From Cotesia glomerata (taxonomy: Eukaryota > Arthropoda > Insecta > Hymenoptera > Braconidae): 64,000 nucleotides of DNA. The DNA lies in contig NC_058162.1 of assembly GCF_020080835.1 (NCBI RefSeq), forward strand, positions 21,272,144 to 21,336,143, in the 5' to 3' direction. The notes beneath the pieces were generated by a model. The model worked only from the letters and a program-made list of their open reading frames with translations, was not told the origin of the DNA and searched no databases. The position numbers were made by a program, and so were the translations under genes. Every line of letters begins with the position of its first letter. The stretch's first letter is position 1. Positions 44,978 through 57,666 of the stretch are shown piece by piece.

Positions 44978-47234
44978 TCCAATCCCACATAAATTAAATT
45001 TAACCTCACTAACTTTAAAAATAAAACCAAATCCTTCAACGAGAAAATCTCAATCCGAAGAATAGGCGGATTAGGATTTCATCACCAGATTTTCTGGACC
45101 TCAGACGGAGTAAAGTCACTTCGGAATGCTCGAGTCAGTGAGTGCATGTCGATCGACAACCATTGTAGAATATTACATTTCAAAGACAACTGTGAGAAGA
45201 AAATATTCGCCTCCAAACACTAGAGAATGGAAATTTTCTCTCCATAGAAAATGATGTATAACCTTCTTTTTTCTTTCGTCAATACGTATGTAAAGTTTTC
45301 AATTTAAAAATCTGATTTATCGCCTAAGAAAAATAATTTAAAATTGTCCCATTATACTTCTTTGCACTTAGTGTTATTGTACTTGTTAAAACTCAAGATG
45401 AATTCATATTTTATGTTACATCTTTGGCTATAAAGTTTTTCATCGATAACGCAACTAAAGACATTCCAAGTTTCCCGTCAATGTTGAATACAATATTTAT
45501 CCAGCTACTTTAAATTTAAAAAAAGTTATAAAACACTGAGTAAACTGATGAATTATTATTCACTTTTTGTTCGATGAAAAAAATTTGAAAACTTGTTACT
45601 TACCTCATGCAAAAAGAAAAACTTCTTTTGCAAACTTACGTAGATCATATAATTTTTAAGATCATTTAAGTAGACTTTATGAATGTTGCCTTGAGCTTTG
45701 AAATTGAATTATTTTCTGAAAAAAAATAAATTTTTAATATCTTAATAATTACGATACTTTTTCATGAATAATACAGAAGTATAAACAGTTGTCTGCACGT
45801 TCTATTGCCATGCTAATTGTTTATATTGATGATTATCCCAATTTCAGTCCTAAATGTAATCCTAATACCATATTATAAATCTTGAGCGCGAGCGCGAAAG
45901 TATGCTCTATTATGGCCTAAAAATCAATATTTTAACGTTTTGTCACATTAAATCATACCTGGCAGTCATAATGTACTAACAGATGATACATATAACAAGA
46001 CAGCTTGTTCTTAAAAAAAAAAAAAAATGATTGCTGAATTTCAAAATTTTTCTGATTCTGTTTTATAGCTTATGAAGTTTTTTTTTTTTTTTCCAAATCT
46101 GAACATGGGTAAACACAATAGTTTTTGAAAAAATTGATTTTTTAAGCTCAATTTATTTTTTAATCTCCTAATCTATCTTATGGTAAATTGCGGAAATAAA
46201 ATTTTAGCTTGATATTATTTTGTTCAATTATAATTAATTTTTTTTCGACTGGTGGAGAAGTTTTTCTGTTTTTTAAGCAGACATATATAAACATTTATTT
46301 TTAAATATACTTTAGAGACAGCTGGTACTATATTCAATTGTTTCGACGGCTGACTGCGGATAATATATTCTTTAATTAATTTTTTTTTTATGATTTACTT
46401 ATCGGAACGTTGGAAAGCGTTTAATTCATATGAAAAATATACTACCCGTAAAAAAATTTAATAAACGCGCTTTACAATTGAATTGTAAATATATTTATTA
46501 TGATGAAAATTATTTTCACAATTAGTTTTTGCACTGTGTATAATTATTTTTTTCCCACCAATTTTTGATTTATCTTTTTGATTCCAATTAACTCGTAGAT
46601 TGTATTAAGTCGTAGCGATTCCATGATTTATACAAAATTAAAAAAAAAAATACCTAAGACTATATTTTTTTGTACGCAATGAATTAATTATTACACATTA
46701 TCCATTATTTATAGAAATTATTGATAATAATCTCTAGTATAAAATTTACTTCTAATAATTTCTGGGAAATATTTAAAAATATTAATTTTTTTGTTTCAGA
46801 AAGAGGAGTCTATGATTTGGTGAGTGAATATTTTGGTTTCTCTTCTGTATATATCAAACTGGAATGCTAAACACTAGATATGCAATATACGATGAAAAGT
46901 GGGATCTTATGAAATTATCAAGGGTATCTATAACGAGGAAAGATAACACGAGTTAGAATCCCGCGGTGCCATCTGGCCACGATAAATTCACACTGCGGTA
47001 ACATTATAAAACGAAATACACGTACAGTATCAGATTCAAGAACAAGAATTATAATCCTGTTAAATTTATCAGATTTATTAACTACTTTAATTACACAATT
47101 ATTTCGCATCATATATATTTAAATTTACACGAATTATCTCTTCGGGTAAATTAACCCTGCATAAATAACTGAATGCCTCACCATAAACTATACAATTTCT
47201 TTGCAATCCATTAAAATCCATTAATGACGAATCA
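44978..47234. other. Intergenic, no gene recognised
   Basis: AT-rich with A/T runs at 46015 and 46080. No domain-bearing frame. Contains the splice-site-flanked 20-nt segment listed separately. Confidence 0.4.
46800..46819 (+). other. Possible 20-nt microexon
   Basis: A strong acceptor (TTTTTTTGTTTCAG, ending 46799) and a near-consensus donor (GTGAGT, 46820-46825) bracket AAAGAGGAGTCTATGATTTG. A CTAAT branch-point-like motif lies about 45 bases upstream. If real, a plus-strand host gene has an intron across this region. Splice-like pairs do arise by chance in T-rich DNA. Confidence 0.2.
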
Positions 47235-47288
<54 letters not shown>

Positions 47289-47695
47289 GTTGTGTGTTAG
47301 TCTCGCTAAAACTCAAGAACGACTGGACCGATTTCAACAATTTTCTTTTTGTTTTGTTCGCTATAGTTCAGGGATGGTTTCGAAAGAATAAAATTTTTGG
47401 AAAGCCCGAAAGGTCAGCTAAGGAAATCAACAGACCTAAAATTCTTAATTGCCTATCTTCTGTATATATGGACAAAAAGAAAATTTCATTAATTCAGTGT
47501 TCATTTTTTGGGATCTTGATTTTCAGGCGATAATGAGAAGCAAGTTTCATTTAATAACTTGACAAAATTCTAACCACACTTCATACAGCTAGTATTTATT
47601 TTTTATCAAAGTAGATTTTTAAAGATTGATAATCGCTGATCAAAAGGTGTAATAAAATATATTGTAGGTGATACGAAGTTCACCGGGTCAGCTAG
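47235..47695 (+). mobile_element. Non-autonomous Helitron-like element
   Basis: It starts TC (with a long (TA)n at 47237-47280) and ends CTAG followed by T. Eleven or so bases before the end is a stem-loop GGTGA-tacgaagt-TCACC (47667-47684), matching the Helitron 3' hairpin plus CTRR rule. The internal GTCTCGCTAAAACTCAAGAACG and ACCGATTT segments resemble widespread insect Helitron-related repeats. No Rep/helicase coding region. Confidence 0.7.
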
Positions 47696-49622
47696 TAATC
47701 AATAAAAATGGTAACAAAATAACATTTTACTGATTGAAAAACTATCTTGATTCACGAAAAATGTTCTCCGTGAGAACATTGTTTTAAGATAGCCGGTTGT
47801 CGGGTTTCAAGAATTTTATTTTTGTCTTGAATTTCGTCATCTTGGCGTTAGAGACCAATATCTTCGGTCAGTAACTATCCTTACTTGATCCTAAATAAAG
47901 GATATTATCTTCCATCGATATAAAAATTCTTCATTTAAGAATGATTCTTCAAAACTAAGAATGATTTCATGTTATTCATAGAATTTCATATCTTTGTTTC
48001 AATCTTTAGTTTCTTTATTCGAAATAGTAAAACATCTTTTAAAAAACTAAATATTTGCTTCAAAATATTCTGAAAAGTATTCAAAATTTTTTTTTTTACG
48101 AATACAAAGTAGCAAAAATACGAGTATAGTTTTAATGGCATTCTTGAAATAAGTTGGTAATATCTTACACCGACGTTACCGACTATCTTAACTCTTGAGA
48201 AAAACTTTATGAAAGCAATATTTTTGCTTCTTGAAGATAATTTTATGTAATTTATAATTTATAAATATTTACGAAATTTTCAAGAATATCATGCTATTTT
48301 TTAAATCTTTATCTAATTTCATAAAATTCAAATGATTGATTTTTCTGAAACTTTATGAACTTTGATAATATTAGCTAAAATTATTTACTGGTAATATTTA
48401 TGGATTTAATTAAGAGTTTTATGGAATAATAGAAAATTTCATCAAACTTTTTCAAATCAGAATTCTGGTATTTCACTGAATGTTATGAAATTTTACGAAT
48501 TTCCATTAAAAAAATATTTTTTCGAGAAATTCTTCGACAAAGTTAATTTGTGGTGCATTTTGTTTGAAAACAGTAAAGTTCTAATTTAAAGTTAAATTTT
48601 GACATGGTTACACAATGTATGAGACATATCAAAAATAAGAGATTTAGCGCACGCTCTTAATTTAATGTTTGTGTAAACGTTTTTGAAATGTTTTTTTATT
48701 GCATATGTAAAACTCGCAATGGAGAATTAATACATGTAGTAGGGATCAGGTAAAGAAGTACGTTTTACAGGAGGTACTGTCTAGAAAAAGCACCTTTAGA
48801 AGCAGTTGACTCTAATTCATTAATTCGCAAATTAGTTTCTTCGATTAAGAAAATTAAATAGTCTGAAGGATGAGTAAAATTTAAGAAAAAAAAAATTTTT
48901 TCTTGAAGTAAAAAGTATATTTTAAAGTACCATCATGAATCATCATCGTTGACTCAAAAAATGACTAGAGGTGAAAGCTGATAAATTATTTTTGTCAGGA
49001 TTAAGTAACTGACAAGGATAGGTCAGAGATTTTGTCGAATACGTGCTCGAAATAAGTGAAGTAGACTTGGCAAAAATAAAGCAAACCGATAAGTTGGGAG
49101 AGACGTGATGGATACATCGGTAACCGATATTGATACGACAGTTCGTGGGTTTACTATGCATCATCTATCTACAGATATAGATATAGAATATAGATATCAA
49201 TACATGTATGTATGTATGCTTTTGACTGTGTACTCCTCATACATAATGTATGTATATGTATGTTACCCGTCCGCCGTCTACCCATCGTCTGTGTGTTTTC
49301 TCTGTTAGTTCCGGTAAACTCGTATCATTGTTTGCGAATCATTGAATGGATACGAGATCGTCTATGCTTCAAATATATGTAACCGCTGGATTCACTTCAT
49401 GGACCAATTCGTACAAGTTTATAATGCAGTGAAAAGGTCGTCATTCAGTCAGACTTCTTTCTTTTGTGGGAGCCAGAATAAATTTACAGTCTACATTTTC
49501 AATGAATAGTGTGTATATTGAATTATTTTTATTAACAATATAACACATCGATTTATTTTTATTAGTATTGTAAAAAAATTATAATGTTAGAAAAATATAA
49601 AAATAACAAATCAAGTCTTTGA
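47696..49622. other. Intergenic, no gene recognised
   Basis: AT-rich. A patch at 49080-49470 has mixed composition and (TATG)n at 49204-49216. No long frame with a domain. Confidence 0.4.
49418..49450 (+). promoter_or_regulatory. TATA plus initiator candidate
   Basis: TTTATAAT at 49417-49424 and TCAGT at 49445-49449 are spaced so that the initiator A (49447) lies 29-30 bases after the TATA start, as in arthropod core promoters. No downstream coding frame supports it. Confidence 0.2.
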
Positions 49623-50698
49623 TAGGGTAAAGTACCCAGTAGTTGAACAGGTTTCGAAGTAAAACTTACTTGACCCTACTTTTAATATATAAAGATATAA
49701 TTATTAGTTCAAATTAGTGATTTTCATGAAAATATAAACAATTTTGAATTAATTGAAGCGCAAAATATCGCAGATAATTGATTATTTATAAACGAACGTT
49801 TTTAAAATAGACTATGAAAGGAGTAGTTGAACAATCAATTCTGACAAGCCGCAGTAGTTGAACACTCCGGGAGCAGTAGTTAAACTAATGAAATATGTGG
49901 CAATAGGCACAGCAAAATTTTTCAACGTTTTATTGAAATATCAAAAGAAATATAACATATTATTAAATAATATTAAAAATAATACTGTGAATATTTAATA
50001 TGTTCATTTAAAAATGAGAAATTTGTATTTAATTTTTTAATTACATTTTTTATGAATGAAAAAGCAAATTTACAATTATAAATCAAAAAAACTCAATTCA
50101 AAACGTTCAATAACTTTTAACTACACTAATTTTTAGTCATAAAACTTATTTAAATTGCAGTAATTAATACAAATCACAATGCTGATCACTAGTCTATAAG
50201 TAAACCTATTAGAGGTTATAGTGCTGTTAAAATTATACGGCCCCAACCTGTTCAAGTTCTGGGTACCGCTTTGAAAATTTGGAGGTATAGTTGAACGCTA
50301 AAATTTAATATAAAAATTATAGTTTATGTCTTTGCAAAAAATATATGTTATTTAGAAAAAACTATTTCATAAGATGGTACAATTTTTTTTTACTTAAAAC
50401 GATGATATACCGTTTTTTTTACTGATTGTTTGGTTTACGATTTAATACCTTTTTCATGAAAAAAATAGCATCTATCGGCGATTCTCGACATGTCAACTTT
50501 TAAGTTAATAAAAATATAATTGTTTTGAGTTATAATTGAAAAAACTTACAGAAATTCATTACTGTATCATTTAATAATTATAAAATGCGCATATTACTCA
50601 TAATAAATTTACGGATTTTGTTTTATAACAATTCAAAAAGTCTGTTCAAGTACTGATCCCATTTTTAGAAGTGTTCAAGTACTGAGTACTTTACCTTA
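49623..50698. mobile_element. TA-flanked inverted-repeat element (GGGTAAAGTAC ends)
   Basis: The left end GGGTAAAGTACCCAGTAGTT and the inverted right end AGGTAAAGTACTCAGTACTT lie between TA dinucleotides (49623-49624, 50697-50698). Subterminal repeats of GCAGTAGTTGAACA-type occur at 49646, 49820, 49850 and 49870, with related GTTCAAGTACTGA units at the right. No transposase frame. A TA target suggests a Tc1/mariner-type non-autonomous element. Confidence 0.72.
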
Positions 50699-51405
50699 AT
50701 CGTCAATTTTAATTATGCGACATATTGAAGTTTATAAAAACATGAAAATTTTATAACTATTACTAATATAACCATGAAAAATAAATAAAAAATAATTTAA
50801 CAAAATTTTTTCAACAAACTACTTATTTTGTTAATCAGTTCTTCGAAACCACTCAACTCTTCTTGCATTTGAAATAAAGTAAAATAATTATAAAAATAGT
50901 AAAAAATAATATTTCTTTTTCTTAATTTCATTGAGTGTAAAATAAGATAGCTTGCAACTGAAAGTTTCGCAATTAAATAATCCGTATATTTAATGTAAAT
51001 TTAAAATATTTTTTTCTTTCTGTTAAACCACGCGCTCAGCGATAATTAAATTTTTCCATTAACTCCGAGTAAAATTCTCGGTTACTATTCAATTCTCTTA
51101 ACTTCGAATAAAAATGTTATTTTCTTGCAACAACGATATAAATAAATAAATAAAAACCATATATTTGTTGAGCTAAAAGTAATTCTTGTTTACTTGAACT
51201 TGATGAGAGTGTACTAGCTTATTTCAAGACGACAAAAATGTTTGTTTTGACGATTGATTGCCTCCTTGAGTGTCTCAACGAGTTGAGTTGAGAAGTAATC
51301 CTTGAAAAAAAAGCTCAAGTGTTAAGATAAAATAGAAGAAAGTTTTTCTCGACACGATGGCAATTTCCTTCGAATTTATCATCGCGGAGAATAAAAACAA
51401 CAATC
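50699..51405. other. Intergenic, no gene recognised
   Basis: AT-rich with no frame or repeat partner noticed. Confidence 0.4.
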
Positions 51406-51406
51406 A

Positions 51407-51460
<54 letters not shown>
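51406..51460. repeat. TA microsatellite
   Basis: About 27 TA units, directly next to the following inverted-repeat element, which probably inserted in it. A few more units lie on its far side (52365-52372). Confidence 0.9.
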
Positions 51461-51463
<3 letters not shown>

Positions 51464-52364
51464 GGTGGCGCAAAAACCGACTATTTTTTTTTTTTTTTTG
51501 AAACTCGAGTTAAAAAATGTTAGTTTTTGATGTTTTAAAAGCCCTCACCAAAGGACAGCTTAAAAAAAAATTTTTAAGAGGTCACTCCAAATTTTTAAAA
51601 ATTTCAAAAATCGTCAAAAATCGAATTTTTTTTTTTTTAATTTTTTTTTCTCGCTACGGTATAATTTTATATACCAAAAAAAATAAGTTTCTAAAAGTTT
51701 CAGTTCAAAATTTAAATTTTGAAAGGTTGCTCATAATTTTTTTTTTTTTTCTTTAATTAGTCATATAGCCGACTTTAAGTGTTGGGAGTGGTACGTTGGG
51801 GTTTTTTTGGTTTGAATAAATCTTAACCTACGTGGCAAGGTCAAATCTCAATCAAGCTGGTTTCTAAGACCAGCTTGGGATTCGAACCCACGCCTGGCAG
51901 TTGATTAAATAAAATTATTAAATTAAAAAAAAATTATATTTTCTATGTTGTGCTTGATTTTTAGTTCATCTCGTGATGTATTTTTATCGATTATTGTCCT
52001 AAATAAAAAAAAACATGCATGGAATTTTAATTTGAATAGTAAAAGGTCGCTCAAAAAAATCTAAACTAATGCACTAATAAATTGAAAAAAAATATGAGCG
52101 ACCTTTCAAAATTTAAATTTTGAACTGAAATTTTCAGAAACTTATTTTTTTTTAGTCTATAAAATTATACCGTAACGAGAAAAAAAATAAAAAAAAAAAA
52201 ATTCGATTTTTGACGATTTTTGAAATTTAAAAAAATTTGGAGCGACATCTTAAAAATTTTTTTTCAAGCTGTCCTTTGGAGAGAGCTCTTAAAACATCAA
52301 AAACTAACATTTTTTCACTCGGGACTCAAAAAAAAAAAATAGTCGGTTTTTTTGCGCCACCCTA
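51461..52364. mobile_element. Inverted-repeat element inserted in (TA)n
   Basis: The ends are GGGTGGCGCAAAAACCGACT and its inverted near copy (52341-52362). Inverted similarity continues for about 300 bp to 51770 and 52075, around motifs such as CAAAGGACAGCTT and ACGGTATAATTTTAT. TA flanks are seen but are not informative inside a TA repeat. The 300-bp centre holds a tRNA-like remnant. No transposase. Confidence 0.8.
51775..51910 (-). mobile_element. tRNA-like SINE remnant in the centre of the element
   Basis: On the minus strand, CAGGCGTGGGTTCGAATCCC gives a good B box, followed by AAGCTGGTCTTAGAAACC. No convincing A box at the right distance. Confidence 0.35.
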
Positions 52365-53066
52365 ATATATATAAACTAAAACACTTGGTAAATTGAAAAA
52401 GCTATTTTCTTACTTTACGTTGAATATAACAACAATTGCCTGAAAAAGAAATCTAACTGAGCTTTCACGCTGTTTGTTTGTGTCTTAAATCTTAAAGTTT
52501 TAACTGGCATTGCTAAAGTCGACAAAAGTCAACTCTTTAATCCTTATAAGCTTGTTGAACTCACGATTTACTTTATGGATATTGATATTAAAAATATCGT
52601 TCAATTTTTCTTATAAAATTAAGGAAAATTTGTGTGATTTTGGAGTAATGATGTTTGTTTTCCAAAAAAAAAAAAAAAAAAAAAAAAAACAAGTTCATTT
52701 AACGTAGAATTTTTAATCTTCGTTCTGGTATAAGTTATAACACATAACTTATAACAAATTAACAAGATTTTGAATTAAGATGATATTTTTTATCACAAAT
52801 GAAAAAAATTTATATTGTTATACAAACTAGTTCTTTCGTGCAAATAGTACGCACATTAATAACGGATCTCGTGATCTAATAATGGATGTTCTTATATTAA
52901 TATGAAAATAAGACTGATAATTTTTACTACCGATGAAAAAAAAAATATATATTTGTTTTTTATTAATAGATAATATTTGCCTTTACTTATTTTTCCGTTG
53001 TAGTATGACGATTTGTTTTTTATCACGACATTCAATGAAATATTATGTAAATAACATTTGTTTATG
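52365..53066. other. Intergenic, no gene recognised
   Basis: AT-rich, with an A run at 52664-52689. Confidence 0.4.
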
Positions 53067-54156
53067 TACACGGAGAAAAAAATATCGCGCTCATCACTAA
53101 ATAGTATCGTGATTATCACGATACTCTTGTGACTATTATTATACGCTCTATGTGCGTAAATGCTCAATATATACTATATTGTGATGATTACGAACCACAT
53201 GGATCCGGAATAAATGTCCCATTCGTCCGAATTGTACGTAGCGCAAAAAATTAATTTCATTTTCATAATTCATAATGGATAAATATTTTGGTTTTAAAAT
53301 TGTCACTACTAATTCTATGCTATTAATATAAAGTAAAGTAATAATTAAATATTGTTTTGTCACAGTATGAATATTCGCGAGTAACTTAATTAAGAACTTG
53401 GTTATGCGTGATAGTGCTACGGAAGTGGATCGCGATAATCACGATACGTTTCGCCTTAGCAAAGAAACATTTCTTTACCATCACTATACGTATTGACAAA
53501 TTCACACTACACGTGAATCGTGGTAATCAGGATTAAAGTTTCGCGAAAATAATAAATTTTTGTACTTATCACAATACTAGGTTCATGATCGTCTTTAGGC
53601 ATTCAAGGTAAAGGTCACATAAATCGGTTTTACTGTTACGTTAAAATGTAAATAACAGTTTATATTACACTTATAAGAAATGGCACCTTCTAGGGTTTTC
53701 AATATAGTTTCATGTATTTTCATCAGATAGTATTACATTTTATTAAAAAATATATTTTTTTCTTTTTCTCGTATTTTTCGTCCACAGCCGCAACGCGGAA
53801 AACACCTTTGATTTAGAAATGTTGTTCCTAATTTTAAAATATCAATTCCTGAGAAGTGGATAATTTTTCAAGAAACCAAAAATAAAATTTTGTACGGAAA
53901 ACAAAGATAGAAAAAATTACATCACAGATACTAATAAGGGTCGCTTCAAATGTAAAACTATAAAAATTGCAGTTCGAAATAACATTTTTTAAATTTAGAC
54001 TTTGAAGGCTAATTTTCACAGCTTTGAATGTAATACTTACATTTTACAATGTAATTCTTATAAAATCTGTAAAAATTACAATCTGAAACTGTAATTTTTT
54101 CAGTTTTTTATGTGAATTGTATAATATAATTTTTCTCTTCTTTTTTTTTCAGTGTA
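53067..54156. mobile_element. CACGG-ended element, possibly composite
   Basis: The left end CACGGAGAAAAAAATATCGCG follows TA (53067-53068). The right end TTTTTTTTTCAGTG is followed by TA (54155-54156). Palindromic units around ATCGTGATTATCACGAT recur at 53107, 53430 and 53515. Units near the right end (ATTACAATCTGAAACTGTAAT) are different, so two elements may be merged here. Confidence 0.45.
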
Positions 54157-55664
54157 TCTATTAAATAATAATTAATTCTGATGATAGTAATCTTAACAAT
54201 TCATTAAATTCACTCATTGCATTTACGTTCTGCTAGTTAATGTACAAAATGCTACAGTATGCTTCGTTCACCGCATTCTTTCAGAAGCACCACATCCAAT
54301 TTCAATTTTTTCTTTTCTAGAGTTAACATTGCTTTTTATTTTTACAAATTTCTTTTATTTTGGCAGTTTTTCCAATTATACGTTTGGAAAGAAATAACTG
54401 TAAATTTCGACATGCTGTAGACAATTTATTTGAACATTTTGGCGTATCTAAAATAATACAGTTTATTAAATTTCATATTTTACACTCTTCTACCGTAAAA
54501 TTTATCAAAGAAGCTCAAAAGAAAAAAAAATTTTTAATGTTTGCGAATATATCAGTGTTTGCTTTCGTTTTTATTCCTACGGCGGACAGACAATTATCTT
54601 AAAGTTCTCCGTGAAATCAAAGACTCCAATTATTTCCGATGATAACATTCACCAAGTAGCGAATAAAGAAAATTTATTGAAATTTATCGCCGAGTTAGTG
54701 AAAACTAAAGTTTGTTCGATAAAAATAATTCTTGAAATGCGTGACATTAAAAAATTAAGAGAATGGATGAGTTTTTTTTTCAACGGGTAGCATCAACTCA
54801 GCTCTTGTGAATGTTAATTTATCCGTCTGAATATTCAATTGTTAGAAGGAGGTACGAGATAAAAATGAAAAAAAAAAAAGGACAGCTGTTGGGAGCTGGC
54901 TCTTATCCTCGTCGTCACTTTTGCAAAGACGGAAAAATAAAATGGAAAGTAAAAGTGAAGTTTTTACATCCGCCCATACTCTTGATGTTTTCTGCCCGTC
55001 CCACTTTGACGGATTCAATTATCCGACGTTCTTGTCGTCAATATTATCCTCCGCTTCTTCAGACCTAACTAAATCATCTGAGGAATCATCTTCTATTATA
55101 AAAGGACTTTTACGGACCCTTATTCTAATCATTCTTATTGACTTTGTTACTAGTCTTGTTAATTTTTAACCCAATCCATGTAACAAAGTAAAATTAAATC
55201 TTTCGATTGAAAAATTCCTCACAAAAAAAATCTAATCGAAGTGAAAAAAAATTAATTTTTTTAATTAAAAAATGAGATTTTTACAAAATGAAAGATAAAT
55301 CATAGTTTTTTTCAAACAATATAATTATTAGTGTTCTTAAAATTGTGATTTTTTTTAAACTTTTTACTACGTTGATTTCAATTTAGAAAAAGAAGGTTCG
55401 TCCAACTGATACAATTGAATATTTATTAATGGTATTTTGCTTGATATTTTAAAAATTCGTTATGCTTATGATGAAAATTGCTGTTGTACTGGTTTTGGTG
55501 CAAGAGAATCTGTGAAAGTGATTAAAGTATTTGAATTATCAGTGTTGTAGTTTTATCTGAATGGGAAATCTACTTCCATTTCGGCTGCCGAATGGCACTT
55601 TTTATATTGGTGCTTTACTTCATTGCGAAAATATCAGTGATCAGTGAAATGTTATTATTGCATT
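54157..55664. other. Intergenic, no gene recognised
   Basis: AT-rich. The mixed patch at 54880-55060 has overlapping short frames without recognisable features. Confidence 0.4.
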
Positions 55665-55879
55665 CACGGAAAGAAAATTATGGGAACTATTCCTGTTCCA
55701 TTATGGGAATGGTTCTCATAACGCTATAGGAATAATTCCTATACTATTATATACGATTTCCATCGAACTTATGTACAGAGAGGATGTCTCTCGACCAATA
55801 GGGAAGATGGAAGTGTCCATCTCTCGGCTTGAATTAGATCCACTAGTCATTTGACCAAGATGGCATGAAACTTTCATTA

Positions 55880-56010
55880 TATCTTTAAAAATGTCAATAA
55901 TTAAGAAATGACCTTGTATCTTGTGAATTATTGACATTTTTAAAGATATAAGCTCATCTCGATATTACACTCATCGAGACCTTTCATTTGAGTACCCACA
56001 TCAATTTTTC

Positions 56011-56089
<79 letters not shown>

Positions 56090-56290
56090 TATATATATAT
56101 GTATGTATGTATGTATGTATGAAAAATATATCAAAATGCATGTGGGTATTCAAATGAAAGCTCTTGATGAGTGTAACATCGGGATGAGCTTATATCTTCA
56201 AAAATGTCAATAGTTTACCAGATACAAGGTAATTTCTTCATTATGTATCTAGACACAGAGCATTTTCGAATGCAGCCTAAATTCTTATTA
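55880..56290. repeat. Small palindrome sharing ends with the giant foldback
   Basis: 55910-56000 and 56135-56270 are inverted copies separated by (TA)n and (TATG)n (56018-56120). They match both ends of the 811-6640 foldback (GATATAAGCTCATC, CATTTGAGTACCCACATCA). It is either a short family member or an internally deleted one. Confidence 0.8.
56018..56120. repeat. TA and TATG microsatellite
   Basis: More than 35 TA units, then (TATG)5. It sits at the centre of the small palindrome, where long hairpins favour repeat expansion. Confidence 0.9.
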
Positions 56291-56509
56291 TAATAAATTG
56301 ACTATTGGTGAGAATGATATGAAACTTTAAAAAGACCCAACTCTAAGCAAAAACCCATTTTATCATATAAATACACTGGCGACAAAATTTTTTTTATTTT
56401 CTTAATAATATAGATTATTATTATTATTAAGATTATTATTATTTTTATATATATTTTTTACAATTGTAAATTGACTATATTTACAATTGTTATTGGCTAT
56501 CTAGTCTAT

Positions 56510-56698
56510 TGCACAATTTTTCTCTAATTATTTATAATTTTTTGTTAGCCTGTATTCCCTCCAGGCCTAAACAATTTTTCATTCTTATTTTAAATTTGTC
56601 ATCAGAGATAAATTCAACTGAAAAAATAATTCGGACGGCCCAGACCAGGACTCGAACCTGGACCTTTTGGTATCGTGCCAACTGCTCTTCCCTATTAT
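56510..56698 (-). mobile_element. tRNA-derived SINE
   Basis: On the minus strand, GGAAGAGCAGTTGGCACGAT resembles an A box and GGTTCGAGTCCTGG is a good B box about 32 bp later. About 130 bp of body follow, and TAA-rich repeats (56400-56445) lie downstream. TAA repeats also lie upstream (56695-56730). Confidence 0.55.
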
Positions 56699-56727
56699 AA
56701 TAATAATAATAATAATAATTATTATTA

Positions 56728-57616
56728 TGTTATTAAATGTTATTAAATGCTCAGGGGGGTTGTCCCCGGAGTCCGATTCTCCGAGGGCCCAGTCTGAGCT
56801 CCATCCATTACTGCTGGACCACTCCGCACAACAAGGCGGTTAGTGATCACAGCAGGCCAAAGTCATTTTCCTAAGTAGACGGAGGGAACCTAGTATGACA
56901 GCCTTCTGCATCCTGACCGCCAAGAATTCAGCTTTTGATGAGCAAGCTGGAACTCTGGCAAGTGAGGATACAAAAGACTGTTTCATCCCTCCGAGGACGC
57001 CAACAATCAGGACGACGAGCTTGACACGGTAACCTGGGTAAAGTTTGCCAATTTCAAACAGGAGATCCTGATATATCTGTCTTTTGTGCTCTTCTTTGGC
57101 TGAGATGTTGTATTCAGCCGGGGCCGAGAACTCAATGACATAAATGTCACGAGTAGCCTTGTCGAAGAGCACAATATCAGGTTTGTTGTGATCTATCCGC
57201 CGAGTTGTTGCAAACGGCATGTTCCAATAAATTTTGCAACTGTCATTCTCAACAACCTGGGGAATATCTCCTGGCAGATAAGGCAGCACTGGTGTCATAT
57301 CAATACCGTAGTAATGACGAAGATAGTAGTACAGTACTCTCAGGGCAGCGTTGTGACGCTGGATATATGCACCTCTCGCCAGCACAGGACATGCTGACAA
57401 AAGGTGCATGAGCGTCTCCGGGTGTTGTTTACACATCCTACATGACGTGTCCAGAAGCTGCACCTGGAGCACCTTGCTACGGTATTCTAGAGTGTTAATG
57501 ACACCATCTTGGCAAGCAAATATGAACCCTTCAGTCTCGGACATCAGGCCAGCTGACTTTAAGAAGGAAAACGTCAGCTGGGTGGACAAGCCATGATCAC
57601 GCACGTGTTTGAAGAA
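56728..57616 (-). mobile_element. R4/Dong-like LINE, 3' end only
   Basis: A 5'-truncated copy carrying the ORF C-terminus and a 110-bp GC-rich 3' UTR, flanked on both sides by TAA/TTA repeats. Known Dong-type elements are reported in TAA repeats. The tail ends ...TTTAATAACATAATAATAATT on the minus strand. Confidence 0.75.
56840..57604 (-). pseudogene. R4/Dong-like ORF C-terminus: zinc motif and restriction-like endonuclease
   Basis: 254 residues. C55-X2-C58-X8-H67-X4-C72 (CRMCKQHPETLMHLLSAC) is the CCHC motif placed after the reverse transcriptase in R2/R4-type LINEs, which have a single ORF. KPD at 141-143, followed by IEFSAPAE (E158) and a Lys-rich continuation, matches the PD-(D/E)XK restriction-like nuclease of these elements. 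The frame is open to its stop at 56840. The RT is absent, so this is a truncated copy. A host gene is unlikely given the motif pair and the microsatellite flanks. Confidence 0.82.
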
Positions 57617-57617
57617 C

Positions 57618-57666
<49 letters not shown>
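57617..57666. repeat. TTA microsatellite
   Basis: About 16 TTA units directly upstream (minus-strand sense) of the R4/Dong-like segment. TAA-type repeats also lie at its other side. Confidence 0.9.

Noticed and set aside
54811..55169. Two overlapping 80-residue genes
   Set aside because: No domain, no conserved start context and overlapping frames in mixed-composition DNA. Likely chance.
56840..57604. Host gene for a 254-residue protein
   Set aside because: The CCHC motif followed by the KPD...E nuclease motif and the TAA flanks identify an R4/Dong-like LINE C-terminus.
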